A DNA stretch of 64,000 bases. Source: Bacillus sp. NTK034. GTDB lineage: Bacteria; Bacillota; Bacilli; Bacillales; Cytobacillaceae. The translations under genes were made by a program, and so were the position numbers. The DNA lies in the NCBI RefSeq assembly GCF_017303275.1, contig NZ_JAFKOJ010000002.1, forward strand, positions 372,001 through 436,000, given 5' to 3'. The notes under the pieces were generated by a model. That model saw only the letters and a list, made by a program, of their open reading frames with translations. It did not search any database and was not told where the DNA came from. The number at the start of each line of letters is the position of its first letter. Within the stretch, counting starts at the first letter, position 1. Positions 18,312 through 27,512 of the stretch are shown here, in pieces.

Positions 18312-18724
18312 TTTTTATCCCCCTCATGCTTATCTTTCAATTGAGAGAAAGCCTGTGACAAGAATTTAGGTACCGTTACATCTAGTCTGCCTAGATTTTC
18401 AATTAAGCTAATGCCTTCTGTAGCAATTAAAAACATGATCATGGCATTTCTCATGAAATGATTATCACTGCCTGTTACCTGGTCCACAACATTTGCCGCA
18501 ATAATCATGACAAACATTCCGCCTTTTTTAGCTAATCCTTTATAGGCGTTCTTAGATGATACTCGCTTATCATAAAAGGCTGCTAGAACTCCTGTAATAA
18601 AGTCACAGGCCATTAAAATAACAAAAGCAAGTAGAAGCTTATCTAATCCCCCAAATAAATAAGCGACACTTGAAATAGTGCCGCCTGTGATTACTGTATA
18701 TAAAGTGTCAGTGTTATGTCTCAT
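18308..18724 (-). CDS. Phage holin, toxin secretion/lysis holin family
   Basis: Forms membrane lesions that release the endolysin. ATG at 18724 behind GGGGGAGA gives 138 residues with hydrophobic segments at about 13-32, 31-52 and 70-90 and a charged C-terminus (KDKHEGDKK). The CDFITGVLAAFYDKRVSSKNAYKGLAKK core is typical of the phage_holin_4 family. Confidence 0.9.
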   Translation of the reverse strand: MRHNTDTLYTVITGGTISSVAYLFGGLDKLLLAFVILMACDFITGVLAAFYDKRVSSKNAYKGLAKKGGMFVMIIAANVVDQVTGSDNHFMRNAMIMFLIATEGISLIENLGRLDVTVPKFLSQAFSQLKDKHEGDKK

Positions 18725-18757
18725 TTTTATCTCCCCCAAAATAAAAAGAGAGCTTTA

Positions 18758-18952
18758 TCAGCCCTCTTGATTCTTCTTAGCGTATTTATCCTCTTTATGA
18801 GGTAACAGAACACCCATAATTAACCCAATGAAAATTAAAAGAGCAATTAAGCCCCACATCCAAAATGGTTTATCAGGGATAATTGTAAAGATTACACCGC
18901 CTATGATGATTAAATACACGGCTATCCAGTGATACCATGCCAATTTTATCAC
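18758..18952 (-). CDS. Small two-span membrane protein of the lysis module
   Basis: A 64-residue protein, mainly two transmembrane segments (residues 8-26 and 32-50) and a charged tail. It overlaps the stop of the 1311-residue gene by 4 bases and precedes the holin. It could be an accessory holin or antiholin; this is inference from position. Confidence 0.7.
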   Translation of the reverse strand: MIKLAWYHWIAVYLIIIGGVIFTIIPDKPFWMWGLIALLIFIGLIMGVLLPHKEDKYAKKNQEG

Positions 18953-21900
18953 TCCACATTCTTTAGTTGTTGCATAGCTTGGCGAGCAATGTCATTTCTC
19001 AACTTGTTCAGTTGATCTACCGCACGTTTCTTTTCGTCACCTGTTAATTCTTTTGTGTTTTCAACCGTACGGATTTCTTTGTTAATGTCACTTACTTGCT
19101 TAGTTACATCATTAACATAGTCATAAACAGGTTCTTTTTTGTACTCGCTGCCGTTTGTTTTAGCAGATCCACGCTCTTTAGACAATTTGTCTTTCATCTT
19201 ATACAATTGGTCAATGGATTTACCGGTAGATGACTGATTAACTAAGAACGCTTTTGTTAAAGGTGCTTGGTCAATGCTCTTAGTAGGCTTTTCTGGCTTA
19301 TCATTGTCATCGGCAAACCAATCAATTACACTATCAAGTCCACTTGTAGCATAGGTTCCCAACCCACCTGTAAAGCCTTGAATCGAATTGTCAATTACCC
19401 GTGGTGATCCAAAATTTCTGAAAGCCCCTTGTCCGCCTGTTACCTTATCCACTTGTTTCCCTACAATCTTAGCTGTTTCAGACGTATTAATGTCGTACTG
19501 GTCAGGAAATTCCATGTTTTGCTCTCGTTGAGGAATAATCGGGCCTTGTCGGAAGAATGAATAGTTTGCCATACCCTCAACGATTGGTGCAATACCCGTT
19601 AGCATTGTTGGGATTGCAGCTTGTGAAAAACCATCTTTCAGCCAACCTTTAAAGGCTTCTGGGTCGTTTTTCTGTGCAAAGTCCATGGCTCTTTCAACTG
19701 TGTTAGAGAAGGCAAATGCTAAATCAAACGGTTTCGGAATTCGGGCAATCTGATCTGTACCAGGTATAGGAACAAGCCAAAATGTGTCCTTTAACCATTG
19801 TGGCGCATCATCAATAATTTCCCTTTGCTTATCGTTAGAGTATGTTTCCTGGGCTAATCTTGCGCCTATGGTTGGGATAGTAACTGCCGCCATAGCTTTT
19901 CCAGAAACTTTAACCGGATTCTCTTTAAATGCCCGCCAAAGTTTACTCTTACCTTGGATATTGGCATTAAGGAAAGCGACTACTTTGTTTGCTTCTCTAA
20001 CACTAATACCCGCTCGCCCAAAGTCCATAATATCTCTAGCTCGATATGCAGCTTCTTCTGGTGAAGCTCCTGACCGTTTAGCTGCTCTGAATTCGCCTAC
20101 TTTCGTAGCCGATTCACTCACATCAGCAATAGTCCTTAACATATTAATAGGGGTATTAGGTCTAAGGTTCTTTATTAAAGAAGTATACGTTTTAGGGTTT
20201 AATACATCAATATAGTTTGTGTTGACTTCTTTAATTGCCTTTTTCAGCGTATCACGGTGTAATTCTCTATCCATTGAGATAATGTTACCGTAACCGCCAT
20301 TCTCTTTTACCCACTCTTTATAAAGGTCTCCTGATGTTTTAAACTCCTTATTCCCTATTTTTATGGTTCTACCTTTCCAAATAGACTGCCATAAACCTAC
20401 AGGAAAATCGACAATTGGATTGAATCCAGAATTAGAAACAACAAATGCCTGTGGTACGTCACGCAAAGGGTTACGCAAGCTGAACTCTGGTGTTAAGGTT
20501 GCACCGGCACGAAGCAAGGAAGCTGGCTTTTGAAGTATCTTAATAAGTGTATTCGTACTCTCTTTGTCTAAATTCATTAAAGTTTTATACACTTCCGGAG
20601 GAACTTCATACTTTTCTTTCTTGCCATTATTAAGCACAGATATAACATTCAACCGGCTTGTGTCCTCGTTATCTGCTATCTTCCGAATAAAATTGCCCTC
20701 TACATCTTTTTCAGCTAATTTTGCAACTTGTGAAGATACTTTGTTCTTATCAATGGCATTAACTGCTTTAAAGATGTTTTTAACCATGCTTTCAATCGGA
20801 TCAATAACATCACGGCTGGAACCCTCTAATTTCTTAATAGGGTTTGCTGCGTTTGCCATCGCCTTATTCATGCCGCTTGAAAACTCAATTTTGTCATCAT
20901 CAAATGAACGGAATAGAGACATGTAATTAGGCCATTTCTGCTTCATGGTCGCTACTTGTTCTTGGCTTAGAATCGGTTTTTCACCAGAAGAAATCATATC
21001 CAGGACATTGTTATTTACTCCTAGTAATTTCTTTCTCATAGCTTCCATTGATTCTGAACCTAATTTACTAATCACATCTTCAATTTCCGCATTCGTGAAT
21101 CCGGAATTAATCCCTTTCGAGTTTACATCACGGGCATGAACCGCTAAAGCATAGTCACGAAGGTCATTAAGTTTAATTTTATTCGTCTGCAGGTCCTTTA
21201 GAATTGGCTGAATCTGTTCTTGAACAATCATATGTGCCTTTTCTGGGCTTCCTCTAAATAGCCGGGCTTGCTTGTATAAACTATTCTCTGCGCTTCCTAC
21301 TTTTCCTGCTATTTGCTTTTCAAGAGTTTCCAGAGGTGCCATATCATCCACAAATTGAGTGCGCAGGCCTTTAAGTATGCTGTCTTTCTTCTGTGGAGTA
21401 TCATTGATTCTTGCACGGAATGTGTTGGCATTGCCCTGTGATTGCCGCTGTGTATCTAATAATTCATCACTTACACGGGCTAATTCTGGTTCTCTAACGC
21501 TTGCACGAGTTTCAATCGGTTCAAAGTCTCTGCCTGAACGTAAAGAAGGAGGTTCAACTGTACGAGTTGCCGCCACTTCATTAAATCTCGGAGTGATGCT
21601 TTCAGTTTGTCGTGAGGTTTGGCGAGTATTAGAGATTAAATCATCAAATAACTGATCGGACTGTCCTCTCGTGCTAGGTGTAGTAGATGGATTAAATCTA
21701 TCCATAACACCTTCACTAGGTCTACCGCTGTAAGTAGGCACATCACCTTTAGCAAACCTTGATAGGGCGTTCCCCGCTGCTTTACCCGCTCCATAAAGGG
21801 CAGGATCCGCAACTGCACCTAAACCGATACCCAACCCAATATGTTTAAGGTTATCTTTAAAGTTAGTATCCTGTGGATTTAAGCCTTCTCTTACATAAAC

Positions 21901-22884
21901 TTCTCCAGCACCTAACATACCGCCTGTAATGGCCCCTTCTCTTGCTAACTGACCGACTTTCCTTGCACCTGTTGAACCGGCTTTAACGCCTAATCCCGCA
22001 CCTCTGACAGCCTTATATGCACCGGCACCAGGGATTAAGTAACCTAAAGCATCATAACCGAAGTCAGCAACCTTCCCGCCTGTGCTTCTGCCTTCATTCG
22101 TAAACTGTGAAGCCTGATTGCCATGGGTCTTTTTGTAAGCCTGATCTAGGATTCCTAATGTTCCGGTATTAGCAACACGGGTTAATCCTCGTGTGGTTTC
22201 CTTAGTTACAGCAGAACGCTCTGTTTTAAGAGCATCATTCACGTTTCCTTTAATGGCTTCCTTGATACTTACATCATCAAAAGGGTTAATTGCCTGACCA
22301 AACCGCTTTAAAGGGGTTAAAAAGTCATTCAAAAGGGAGGGAGAATTTTTTTTTTGCTCTTTCGCCTTCACTTTCGGAGGTTCAACAGTTTTCGGATCCT
22401 GATATTTTTTTAGATGGTCTTCGATTGTAGGCTTGCGATTAGCTTCTTTTTGCTGTGAACTTGAAAACTGTTTAAACTCTCGCTCTGAACGAAATTGTCC
22501 ATTAGAAACAGCTGCATACATAGCATCTATATAATCATTCAAGTTATATCCCTGTTCTTTAACTGCTGCTTTCAATCGTGGATCGTTTCGGATGTTTTCA
22601 GCATTCCTACTTGCCCCATCTCTCCGAAGCACAGAGTTGTTTTCCGGTTGCATCCAATAATCTAGTGCATCCTCATATGTTCTCTTTTGAGCCGCTTTTT
22701 CAGCCTCTTTACGTGCTTTCTCCGCTTCTTTAACACGTGCGTTATACTCTTGTTTAGCGAAGTCTGCTTGTACCTTCTTACGCCCAATTTCATAGGCAGA
22801 AGAAAGGCTCGCATTATACGAGCCTTTTCCATGTCTATTTTCGAAATAAGGTTTATATTTATCAGGGTTAAAACTTGATGGCAT
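18949..22884 (-). CDS. Large virion/ejection protein with LPD38-like region
   Basis: The largest phage product, 1311 residues. Residues 1-170 are charged coiled coil; 275-370 are glycine/alanine-rich with hydrophobic stretches; a region near residue 800 (LRAGATLTPEFSLRNPLRDVPQA) resembles the LPD38 domain of large polyvalent and phage internal proteins. It lacks the long uniform coiled coil of a tape measure. After the lysozyme-like gene and before lysis, it fits an ejection protein carried inside a short-tailed virion. Function by analogy, not by motif. Confidence 0.7.
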   Translation of the reverse strand: MPSSFNPDKYKPYFENRHGKGSYNASLSSAYEIGRKKVQADFAKQEYNARVKEAEKARKEAEKAAQKRTYEDALDYWMQPENNSVLRRDGASRNAENIRNDPRLKAAVKEQGYNLNDYIDAMYAAVSNGQFRSEREFKQFSSSQQKEANRKPTIEDHLKKYQDPKTVEPPKVKAKEQKKNSPSLLNDFLTPLKRFGQAINPFDDVSIKEAIKGNVNDALKTERSAVTKETTRGLTRVANTGTLGILDQAYKKTHGNQASQFTNEGRSTGGKVADFGYDALGYLIPGAGAYKAVRGAGLGVKAGSTGARKVGQLAREGAITGGMLGAGEVYVREGLNPQDTNFKDNLKHIGLGIGLGAVADPALYGAGKAAGNALSRFAKGDVPTYSGRPSEGVMDRFNPSTTPSTRGQSDQLFDDLISNTRQTSRQTESITPRFNEVAATRTVEPPSLRSGRDFEPIETRASVREPELARVSDELLDTQRQSQGNANTFRARINDTPQKKDSILKGLRTQFVDDMAPLETLEKQIAGKVGSAENSLYKQARLFRGSPEKAHMIVQEQIQPILKDLQTNKIKLNDLRDYALAVHARDVNSKGINSGFTNAEIEDVISKLGSESMEAMRKKLLGVNNNVLDMISSGEKPILSQEQVATMKQKWPNYMSLFRSFDDDKIEFSSGMNKAMANAANPIKKLEGSSRDVIDPIESMVKNIFKAVNAIDKNKVSSQVAKLAEKDVEGNFIRKIADNEDTSRLNVISVLNNGKKEKYEVPPEVYKTLMNLDKESTNTLIKILQKPASLLRAGATLTPEFSLRNPLRDVPQAFVVSNSGFNPIVDFPVGLWQSIWKGRTIKIGNKEFKTSGDLYKEWVKENGGYGNIISMDRELHRDTLKKAIKEVNTNYIDVLNPKTYTSLIKNLRPNTPINMLRTIADVSESATKVGEFRAAKRSGASPEEAAYRARDIMDFGRAGISVREANKVVAFLNANIQGKSKLWRAFKENPVKVSGKAMAAVTIPTIGARLAQETYSNDKQREIIDDAPQWLKDTFWLVPIPGTDQIARIPKPFDLAFAFSNTVERAMDFAQKNDPEAFKGWLKDGFSQAAIPTMLTGIAPIVEGMANYSFFRQGPIIPQREQNMEFPDQYDINTSETAKIVGKQVDKVTGGQGAFRNFGSPRVIDNSIQGFTGGLGTYATSGLDSVIDWFADDNDKPEKPTKSIDQAPLTKAFLVNQSSTGKSIDQLYKMKDKLSKERGSAKTNGSEYKKEPVYDYVNDVTKQVSDINKEIRTVENTKELTGDEKKRAVDQLNKLRNDIARQAMQQLKNVE

Positions 22885-22909
22885 GTCTCCACCGCCTTAT
22901 TTTTATACA

Positions 22910-23704
22910 TCAATAATAATTTTTCTTATCCCAGTGCAATAAAGCTTTCTCAGGCGTACCATATCTATCTTTAATATACTGGGCAGTCATAATAATTTGA
23001 TTTACAGGGTCATCATAGCTCATGCCCATTTTCTTTTCGTAATCAGACCTAGTTTTCTTTAAGAACTGACCATATCCCCAAGCAGTGCTTTTTCCGTTCT
23101 TCACACCAGGATTCCATGTGGACTCCCTGCCGATTAGTTCAGTTAAAGCTACTACCCAATTAGAAGGTATTTTACCTGTCTGTAGGGCTTGCGCTAGGTG
23201 CTTCTTATACGACTGATAACCAGGTGCCTTTAGTGCTTCATTCTTCGTTTTCCATGTGTTCTTATAGGAACTGCCGCCTTCTTTTGGTGCAGATGCTTTA
23301 CTGGCTGACATTCCTTTGATCACTTTAATCGGATCCACATAATTCCCTTTCTTATCAACAATCTTCAAGTCAAGGTGTGGTCCGTCTGATTGACCGCTGC
23401 TGCCGATTAATCCAAGAGATTGACCGACACCAACCTTATCCCCTACTTTTAATTTCGGTGCGTTTTTCATGTGGATATATCTATATTGATTGCCGTCTGC
23501 GCCACGAATAACTACACCATGACCGGCAGTTTTATTGTTTACAAAGACTTGCTCAACGGTACCCGCTGATAACGAAGGGATATTCTTTCCATCGGCTTCA
23601 CCAGGTTTCAAGCCAGCGAAGTCTACCCCTCTATGAGTTTCGTTTCCTCGATTTTCACCGAAAGGACTAGACACTCTAAAGTTATTTAAATAGTAGTCCG
23701 CCAC
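22910..23704 (-). CDS. Virion murein hydrolase: M23 peptidase plus lytic transglycosylase domain
   Basis: A 264-residue two-domain enzyme. Residues 10-130 form an M23 fold: THRGVDF gives the HxxxD zinc motif, but the second motif reads HLD where HxH is usual. Residues 185-260 are lysozyme-like, with LIGRESTWNPGVKNG holding the catalytic Glu and AWGYGQFL. It probably opens the peptidoglycan during DNA entry. GTG start; the ribosome binding site is close to the start codon. Confidence 0.85.
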   Translation of the reverse strand: MADYYLNNFRVSSPFGENRGNETHRGVDFAGLKPGEADGKNIPSLSAGTVEQVFVNNKTAGHGVVIRGADGNQYRYIHMKNAPKLKVGDKVGVGQSLGLIGSSGQSDGPHLDLKIVDKKGNYVDPIKVIKGMSASKASAPKEGGSSYKNTWKTKNEALKAPGYQSYKKHLAQALQTGKIPSNWVVALTELIGRESTWNPGVKNGKSTAWGYGQFLKKTRSDYEKKMGMSYDDPVNQIIMTAQYIKDRYGTPEKALLHWDKKNYY

Positions 23705-23715
23705 CCCCTTTCCGC

Positions 23716-24780
23716 CTACGGAAGAAAATCCATTGCACTGTAGTAATCTAGTTCAGCTTCATATTGGCCTTTTTGGAGATTGCCGTTGTACTCCATTTCA
23801 TGTAATCTCCAACCCATTTCCTCACCTAATTCAGCAATTCTCTGCTGTAATTGAGCCTTCTCAGAAGCCGACATGTTATTGAATTGATACTCTCTCCATG
23901 CTCTGTCTGCTTTTTGTGATGATTCCCACTCAGCATCACCACGAGCATCACGGCCCTTCTGATATTCGAATTGGTCTTTGTTCCACTGACGGTTATACTT
24001 CTGTTCAGATTCCCATTCAGCATCACGACGGGCATCACGCTGTTTCTGGTAACCGAATTCATCGTTATAACGGTTATCTAAGACAGAATCACGGTAACGA
24101 CCGTAACCCACATCTTCTGCACGGTTATAGGCATCGTACATAGCTCTAGCTCGTTCTGCTTCAATAGCATTAAGCATTGCCTGTTCTTCTGCAGGATTGT
24201 TAAGGTCTGCAATTCTCCGGTCAAGATCATCGATTGTCTGCTGTTCCTGTAGGTTCAGCTGATTCAGAGAGCTGACACGCTGATTGTTCATTGCAGCATT
24301 AGCAGATACGTTTTCACCTGTTGCTGTAAGACCCGCATTAGCCATGACTTCACGTAATCTCTGTACATTCTGCTGATTGACAGCATCAGTCTGATTCCTC
24401 ATTTGCTGATACTGTGGAGCCACTTGTGCTTTCTGCTGATTTATTTGACCAACCGCTTTATCCCGCTGCGCTTGCAACTGTTGCATTTGGGATTCCTTCT
24501 GCTTATTGAACATGTCATTCAAATACTGCTGTTGCTTATTGAACATGTCTGTAACTTGCTGATTCATATCCGGTGTAGGATTCGTGTTAATGTTCCACTT
24601 TGCTACACGGGAGTTGTAATCATCCATCTGCGCTTTAGAAACGCCTGTGTTGTTTTTTAGGGCGCTCCCTATGTTGTTGATGTACTTCATGTCTATTTGC
24701 TTTGTATAGTCCGAATTTGGGTTGGTGTGACGATAAAAACGTTCTTCTTCTTTACTTGTAAACTGTGGCACTGCCGCCAT
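23716..24780 (-). CDS. Gln/Asn-rich internal virion protein with tandem repeats
   Basis: A 354-residue, strongly hydrophilic protein. Residues 70-135 are Gln-rich coiled coil. Near residues 245-300 an imperfect ~30-residue unit is repeated (FGYQKQRDARRDAEWESEQK and FEYQKGRDARGDAEWESSQK), visible as a DNA repeat at about 23890-24060. It lies between the tail genes and the murein hydrolase, so an ejection or tail-core role is likely; not recognised by family. Confidence 0.65.
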   Translation of the reverse strand: MAAVPQFTSKEEERFYRHTNPNSDYTKQIDMKYINNIGSALKNNTGVSKAQMDDYNSRVAKWNINTNPTPDMNQQVTDMFNKQQQYLNDMFNKQKESQMQQLQAQRDKAVGQINQQKAQVAPQYQQMRNQTDAVNQQNVQRLREVMANAGLTATGENVSANAAMNNQRVSSLNQLNLQEQQTIDDLDRRIADLNNPAEEQAMLNAIEAERARAMYDAYNRAEDVGYGRYRDSVLDNRYNDEFGYQKQRDARRDAEWESEQKYNRQWNKDQFEYQKGRDARGDAEWESSQKADRAWREYQFNNMSASEKAQLQQRIAELGEEMGWRLHEMEYNGNLQKGQYEAELDYYSAMDFLP

Positions 24781-24803
24781 ATTTTCACCCCTTTAAAAGA
24801 GAT

Positions 24804-25055
24804 TTATATAAATTTCACACTTTTGGTTATTACATCTACGTAAAAACCTTTACAGTTCGCAAATTCCAGGGCGAAAGCACCGAATTGAAATGATATTACA
24901 TCAAATGAACCCCGGTTTCTTTCCCCTAACACTTGGTAGGTTTCAATATCCTGTTCTACAGACGTTTCGATTACAGAGCCTTTTCGTTCGCCTGTATCCA
25001 AAATGACATGACCGGTTTCTTTATCAAAATACAATTTTCTGCCGATGCGATTCAC
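24804..25055 (-). CDS. Small phage structural protein, unknown
   Basis: 83 residues from GTG at 25055 (AGAGG about 8 bases upstream; a GTG three codons earlier is the alternative). Mostly beta-like sequence, with FDKETGHVILDTGERKGSVIET. Position in the tail gene cluster is the only clue. Confidence 0.55.
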   Translation of the reverse strand: MNRIGRKLYFDKETGHVILDTGERKGSVIETSVEQDIETYQVLGERNRGSFDVISFQFGAFALEFANCKGFYVDVITKSVKFI

Positions 25056-25066
25056 CCTAGCCACCT

Positions 25067-25936
25067 CTATTCATAGGCGATCCAATTGGCTACATAATTA
25101 GTTAAAGGTAAATTCGAAATCTGTATATTAAAACCATCACTGGTTGTAGTAAACACACCGTTATAAAAAGTCGTTGGGTCCACTTTAAAAACTGATTCAG
25201 AGGTTATACTGTTTTTTGGACCCATTGCGATAAATTCACCACCGGAATAAACAAGGACATAGGAAGGTTTAAACGACAATCCATTAACAGTAAATTTGTC
25301 ATTGTTATTGACCGTTACACTACCGCTTGCAAATCTTTTCCCGGTGTTGACGTTGGCTACTTTCCCAACTAAAGAGGTTAATGATTCGGTGCCGCTAGAG
25401 ACTTGGCCTTTATTAGTCAGATTAGTCGCAAGAGTGTTTTTGCTGTTTTGGATATGCGTTTTTAACTGTGCGAAAGTTTCCCCGCTTGTAGCCGGTGAGC
25501 CAATAACGCCCGCAATATCCGTTTTACCGTTATTGGCATATTGAAAAAGGTTCGTAAGAATCTGTTGGACATTATCACCTGTTAATCCAGAAACACTCGC
25601 GCTGATGTTAGTAGCATTCTTTGCATCAGTCGATAGTTTCAATGGTGTAATGGATCCATCCGGGACTTGACCCAACATTGTGAAATCAATTTGTTCTTTA
25701 AGCCACTCTAGGGTGCCTTGCAAGTCTGCAGGGTTAGAGGAAAATTGCGACACTCCAATTTCCTGTGATGCAGTGGATGCCTTCAATTCATCTATCAATT
25801 TATTTAGATAGACCCTTACTTCCTCTGGTGACGAATCGAAATACGCCTTTAGTTCGCCAGCTGTTAGCTGCTGATTTGGTTTATCGGCTAAATCTGATAC
25901 TTTCTTTGAAAAAGCTGTCAATTTTTCAAAACCCAT
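25067..25936 (-). CDS. Tail fibre-like or tail-tip protein
   Basis: A 289-residue protein with a helical N-terminus (residues 1-90), a Ser/Thr/Asn/Gly-rich middle that includes LKTHIQNSKNTLATNLTNKG, a pattern frequent in phage fibre proteins, and a beta-rich C-terminal domain. It lies between the stabiliser-like gene and the internal proteins. Fibre or needle function is inferred. Confidence 0.6.
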   Translation of the reverse strand: MGFEKLTAFSKKVSDLADKPNQQLTAGELKAYFDSSPEEVRVYLNKLIDELKASTASQEIGVSQFSSNPADLQGTLEWLKEQIDFTMLGQVPDGSITPLKLSTDAKNATNISASVSGLTGDNVQQILTNLFQYANNGKTDIAGVIGSPATSGETFAQLKTHIQNSKNTLATNLTNKGQVSSGTESLTSLVGKVANVNTGKRFASGSVTVNNNDKFTVNGLSFKPSYVLVYSGGEFIAMGPKNSITSESVFKVDPTTFYNGVFTTTSDGFNIQISNLPLTNYVANWIAYE

Positions 25937-25946
25937 ATTCTCACCT

Positions 25947-27461
25947 CTATTTCACGTAAGATTGATATTTATATTTAACCCCGCATGACAGAATTCCCAG
26001 AGCTTCATCAGGCTTTTCATTCTTTAATATCAATTGGAAGTGAGTAACCTTCTTAGCCTTGATTTTCACTGCAGATTCTTGCGGGAATATGCTTGTTAAG
26101 AAAGAGAAATTATTGAAATCTAAGTCTCTGAAATCCATTAGATCCATACGGTTAGATTTAACAAGGCCGCTTTCTTTTTTATTTGTTACATAATAAAGAT
26201 CTGTCGAAGTTCTTGTTGCAGGCTTCAAAGCATAGTACACTTTTTCAACTAACTTCCTTTGTTCGTCTGCCCCGAATGTGAAGTGCTTTGATTTCCAATA
26301 GGCGCTGATTGGTTTTCCGTCATCGTGATAAGCATTTATTTCCGTGTCTTGATAGAAGCGCTGTATCAATCCATCTTTAGTGCCGAAATACAAATAGCCA
26401 TCCATTTCAAAGAAACAGGTGGCGGGGATATTGTTATATAGGAACCATTCTCCTATGGCATAATCGAATAGATAAACATTTTCATTGACCGCAAGCCAAT
26501 ATTTTTTGTCGTATTCGAAAGAAATAGCCTTATCTAAGTTCGGTTCTTTTAGTAATTTAGCTTCTACCGCTTCTGATAATCGGGAAACATTCCTTTCATC
26601 CCTCACATTAGATGCAGTCAGCATATATACACCGTTTTTAGAGAGCGATACAGGGTTATTCTCGATGATCTGAATAGAATTAGGGGCAATGGTCCCCACT
26701 TGGTCATTAATTGGCTTAGAAGGGAAGCTGGCTTCTCCATTGTTAAGTTCGAAAGATACCTGGTGCTTCCCGTTAGCCCTTTCGATAACCAAATAATCAT
26801 ATTGTTTTGAGAATCCCATCACTTTATCAGGGAACTTATAAAACCTGTTTTCAGGGAAGTACGCAGGATTATATAGATCACTCGCCCACACGTATTCAGG
26901 CATATCCGGATTACCACTCACAAACACCCTTGTATCATTAGAACCGCCATAGATAACATGAAAACGGCATTTTTTAATCCGTTCAGCAAATCCTGCGAAT
27001 GTCTTATAGGCTGTTATGATAACATTATTTGTTCCTTTTTCTGGCGCTGCATTAAATGTAACTTTGCCGTTTACTCTGTCTACTGTGAATCCGTTGCCTT
27101 CATTCATCGGTGTACCGTTGACTCCCGCTGTTAAGGGTGTATCATCTAACTCTTTAAGCGTGAGAACAAATTCAGTTGCCACACCATCTGCAGAAAAGGA
27201 GTCTTGGAACCCTTTGCCTAAAAGGTTGAAATCCTCATAAGCTACGCCGCCGCCGGCAGGATCTTTTGAGATAGAAATCTTAGGCACATAAGGTGTAACT
27301 TCTGAGAAGGTTTCACCATCATAGGTTAAATAATGTTCTCCATCCATCAGATACGCTTTGTCATTCATCATAAAAAAAGAAACCTGGCTATTTGCCACGT
27401 TCCCATAAATTTCGACCGGTCTCACCAGATCCGTATTTAATTCATTTTCCCATGTAAGCAT
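25947..27461 (-). CDS. Stabiliser/tail-hub protein, C-terminal piece of a split gene
   Basis: 504 residues of beta-rich structure with repeated YLTYDG, YLFDYAIGEWFLY and YLYFGTKDGLI blade-like motifs, as in P22 gp10-type packaged-DNA stabilisation proteins. It starts at ATG 27461 with its own AAAGGATG site and lacks the N-terminal domain, which seems to be encoded at 30887-31249. The split surrounds the tailspike/polymerase cassette. It could be a functional two-chain protein or a broken gene; the intact downstream genes argue against general decay. Confidence 0.65.
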   Translation of the reverse strand: MLTWENELNTDLVRPVEIYGNVANSQVSFFMMNDKAYLMDGEHYLTYDGETFSEVTPYVPKISISKDPAGGGVAYEDFNLLGKGFQDSFSADGVATEFVLTLKELDDTPLTAGVNGTPMNEGNGFTVDRVNGKVTFNAAPEKGTNNVIITAYKTFAGFAERIKKCRFHVIYGGSNDTRVFVSGNPDMPEYVWASDLYNPAYFPENRFYKFPDKVMGFSKQYDYLVIERANGKHQVSFELNNGEASFPSKPINDQVGTIAPNSIQIIENNPVSLSKNGVYMLTASNVRDERNVSRLSEAVEAKLLKEPNLDKAISFEYDKKYWLAVNENVYLFDYAIGEWFLYNNIPATCFFEMDGYLYFGTKDGLIQRFYQDTEINAYHDDGKPISAYWKSKHFTFGADEQRKLVEKVYYALKPATRTSTDLYYVTNKKESGLVKSNRMDLMDFRDLDFNNFSFLTSIFPQESAVKIKAKKVTHFQLILKNEKPDEALGILSCGVKYKYQSYVK

Positions 27462-27512
27462 GTGTCACCATCCTTTCAAACATGAGATTACTTATTGCGC
27501 ATTATCTTCCGA

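Noticed and set aside
18949..22884. Tape measure protein
   Set aside because: The protein is long, but has an LPD38-like region and no continuous helical ruler, and no tail tube or chaperone genes precede it.
23890..24060. CRISPR-like array from regular repeats
   Set aside because: The repeats are in-frame coding repeats in a virion protein, imperfect and without spacers of uniform length.
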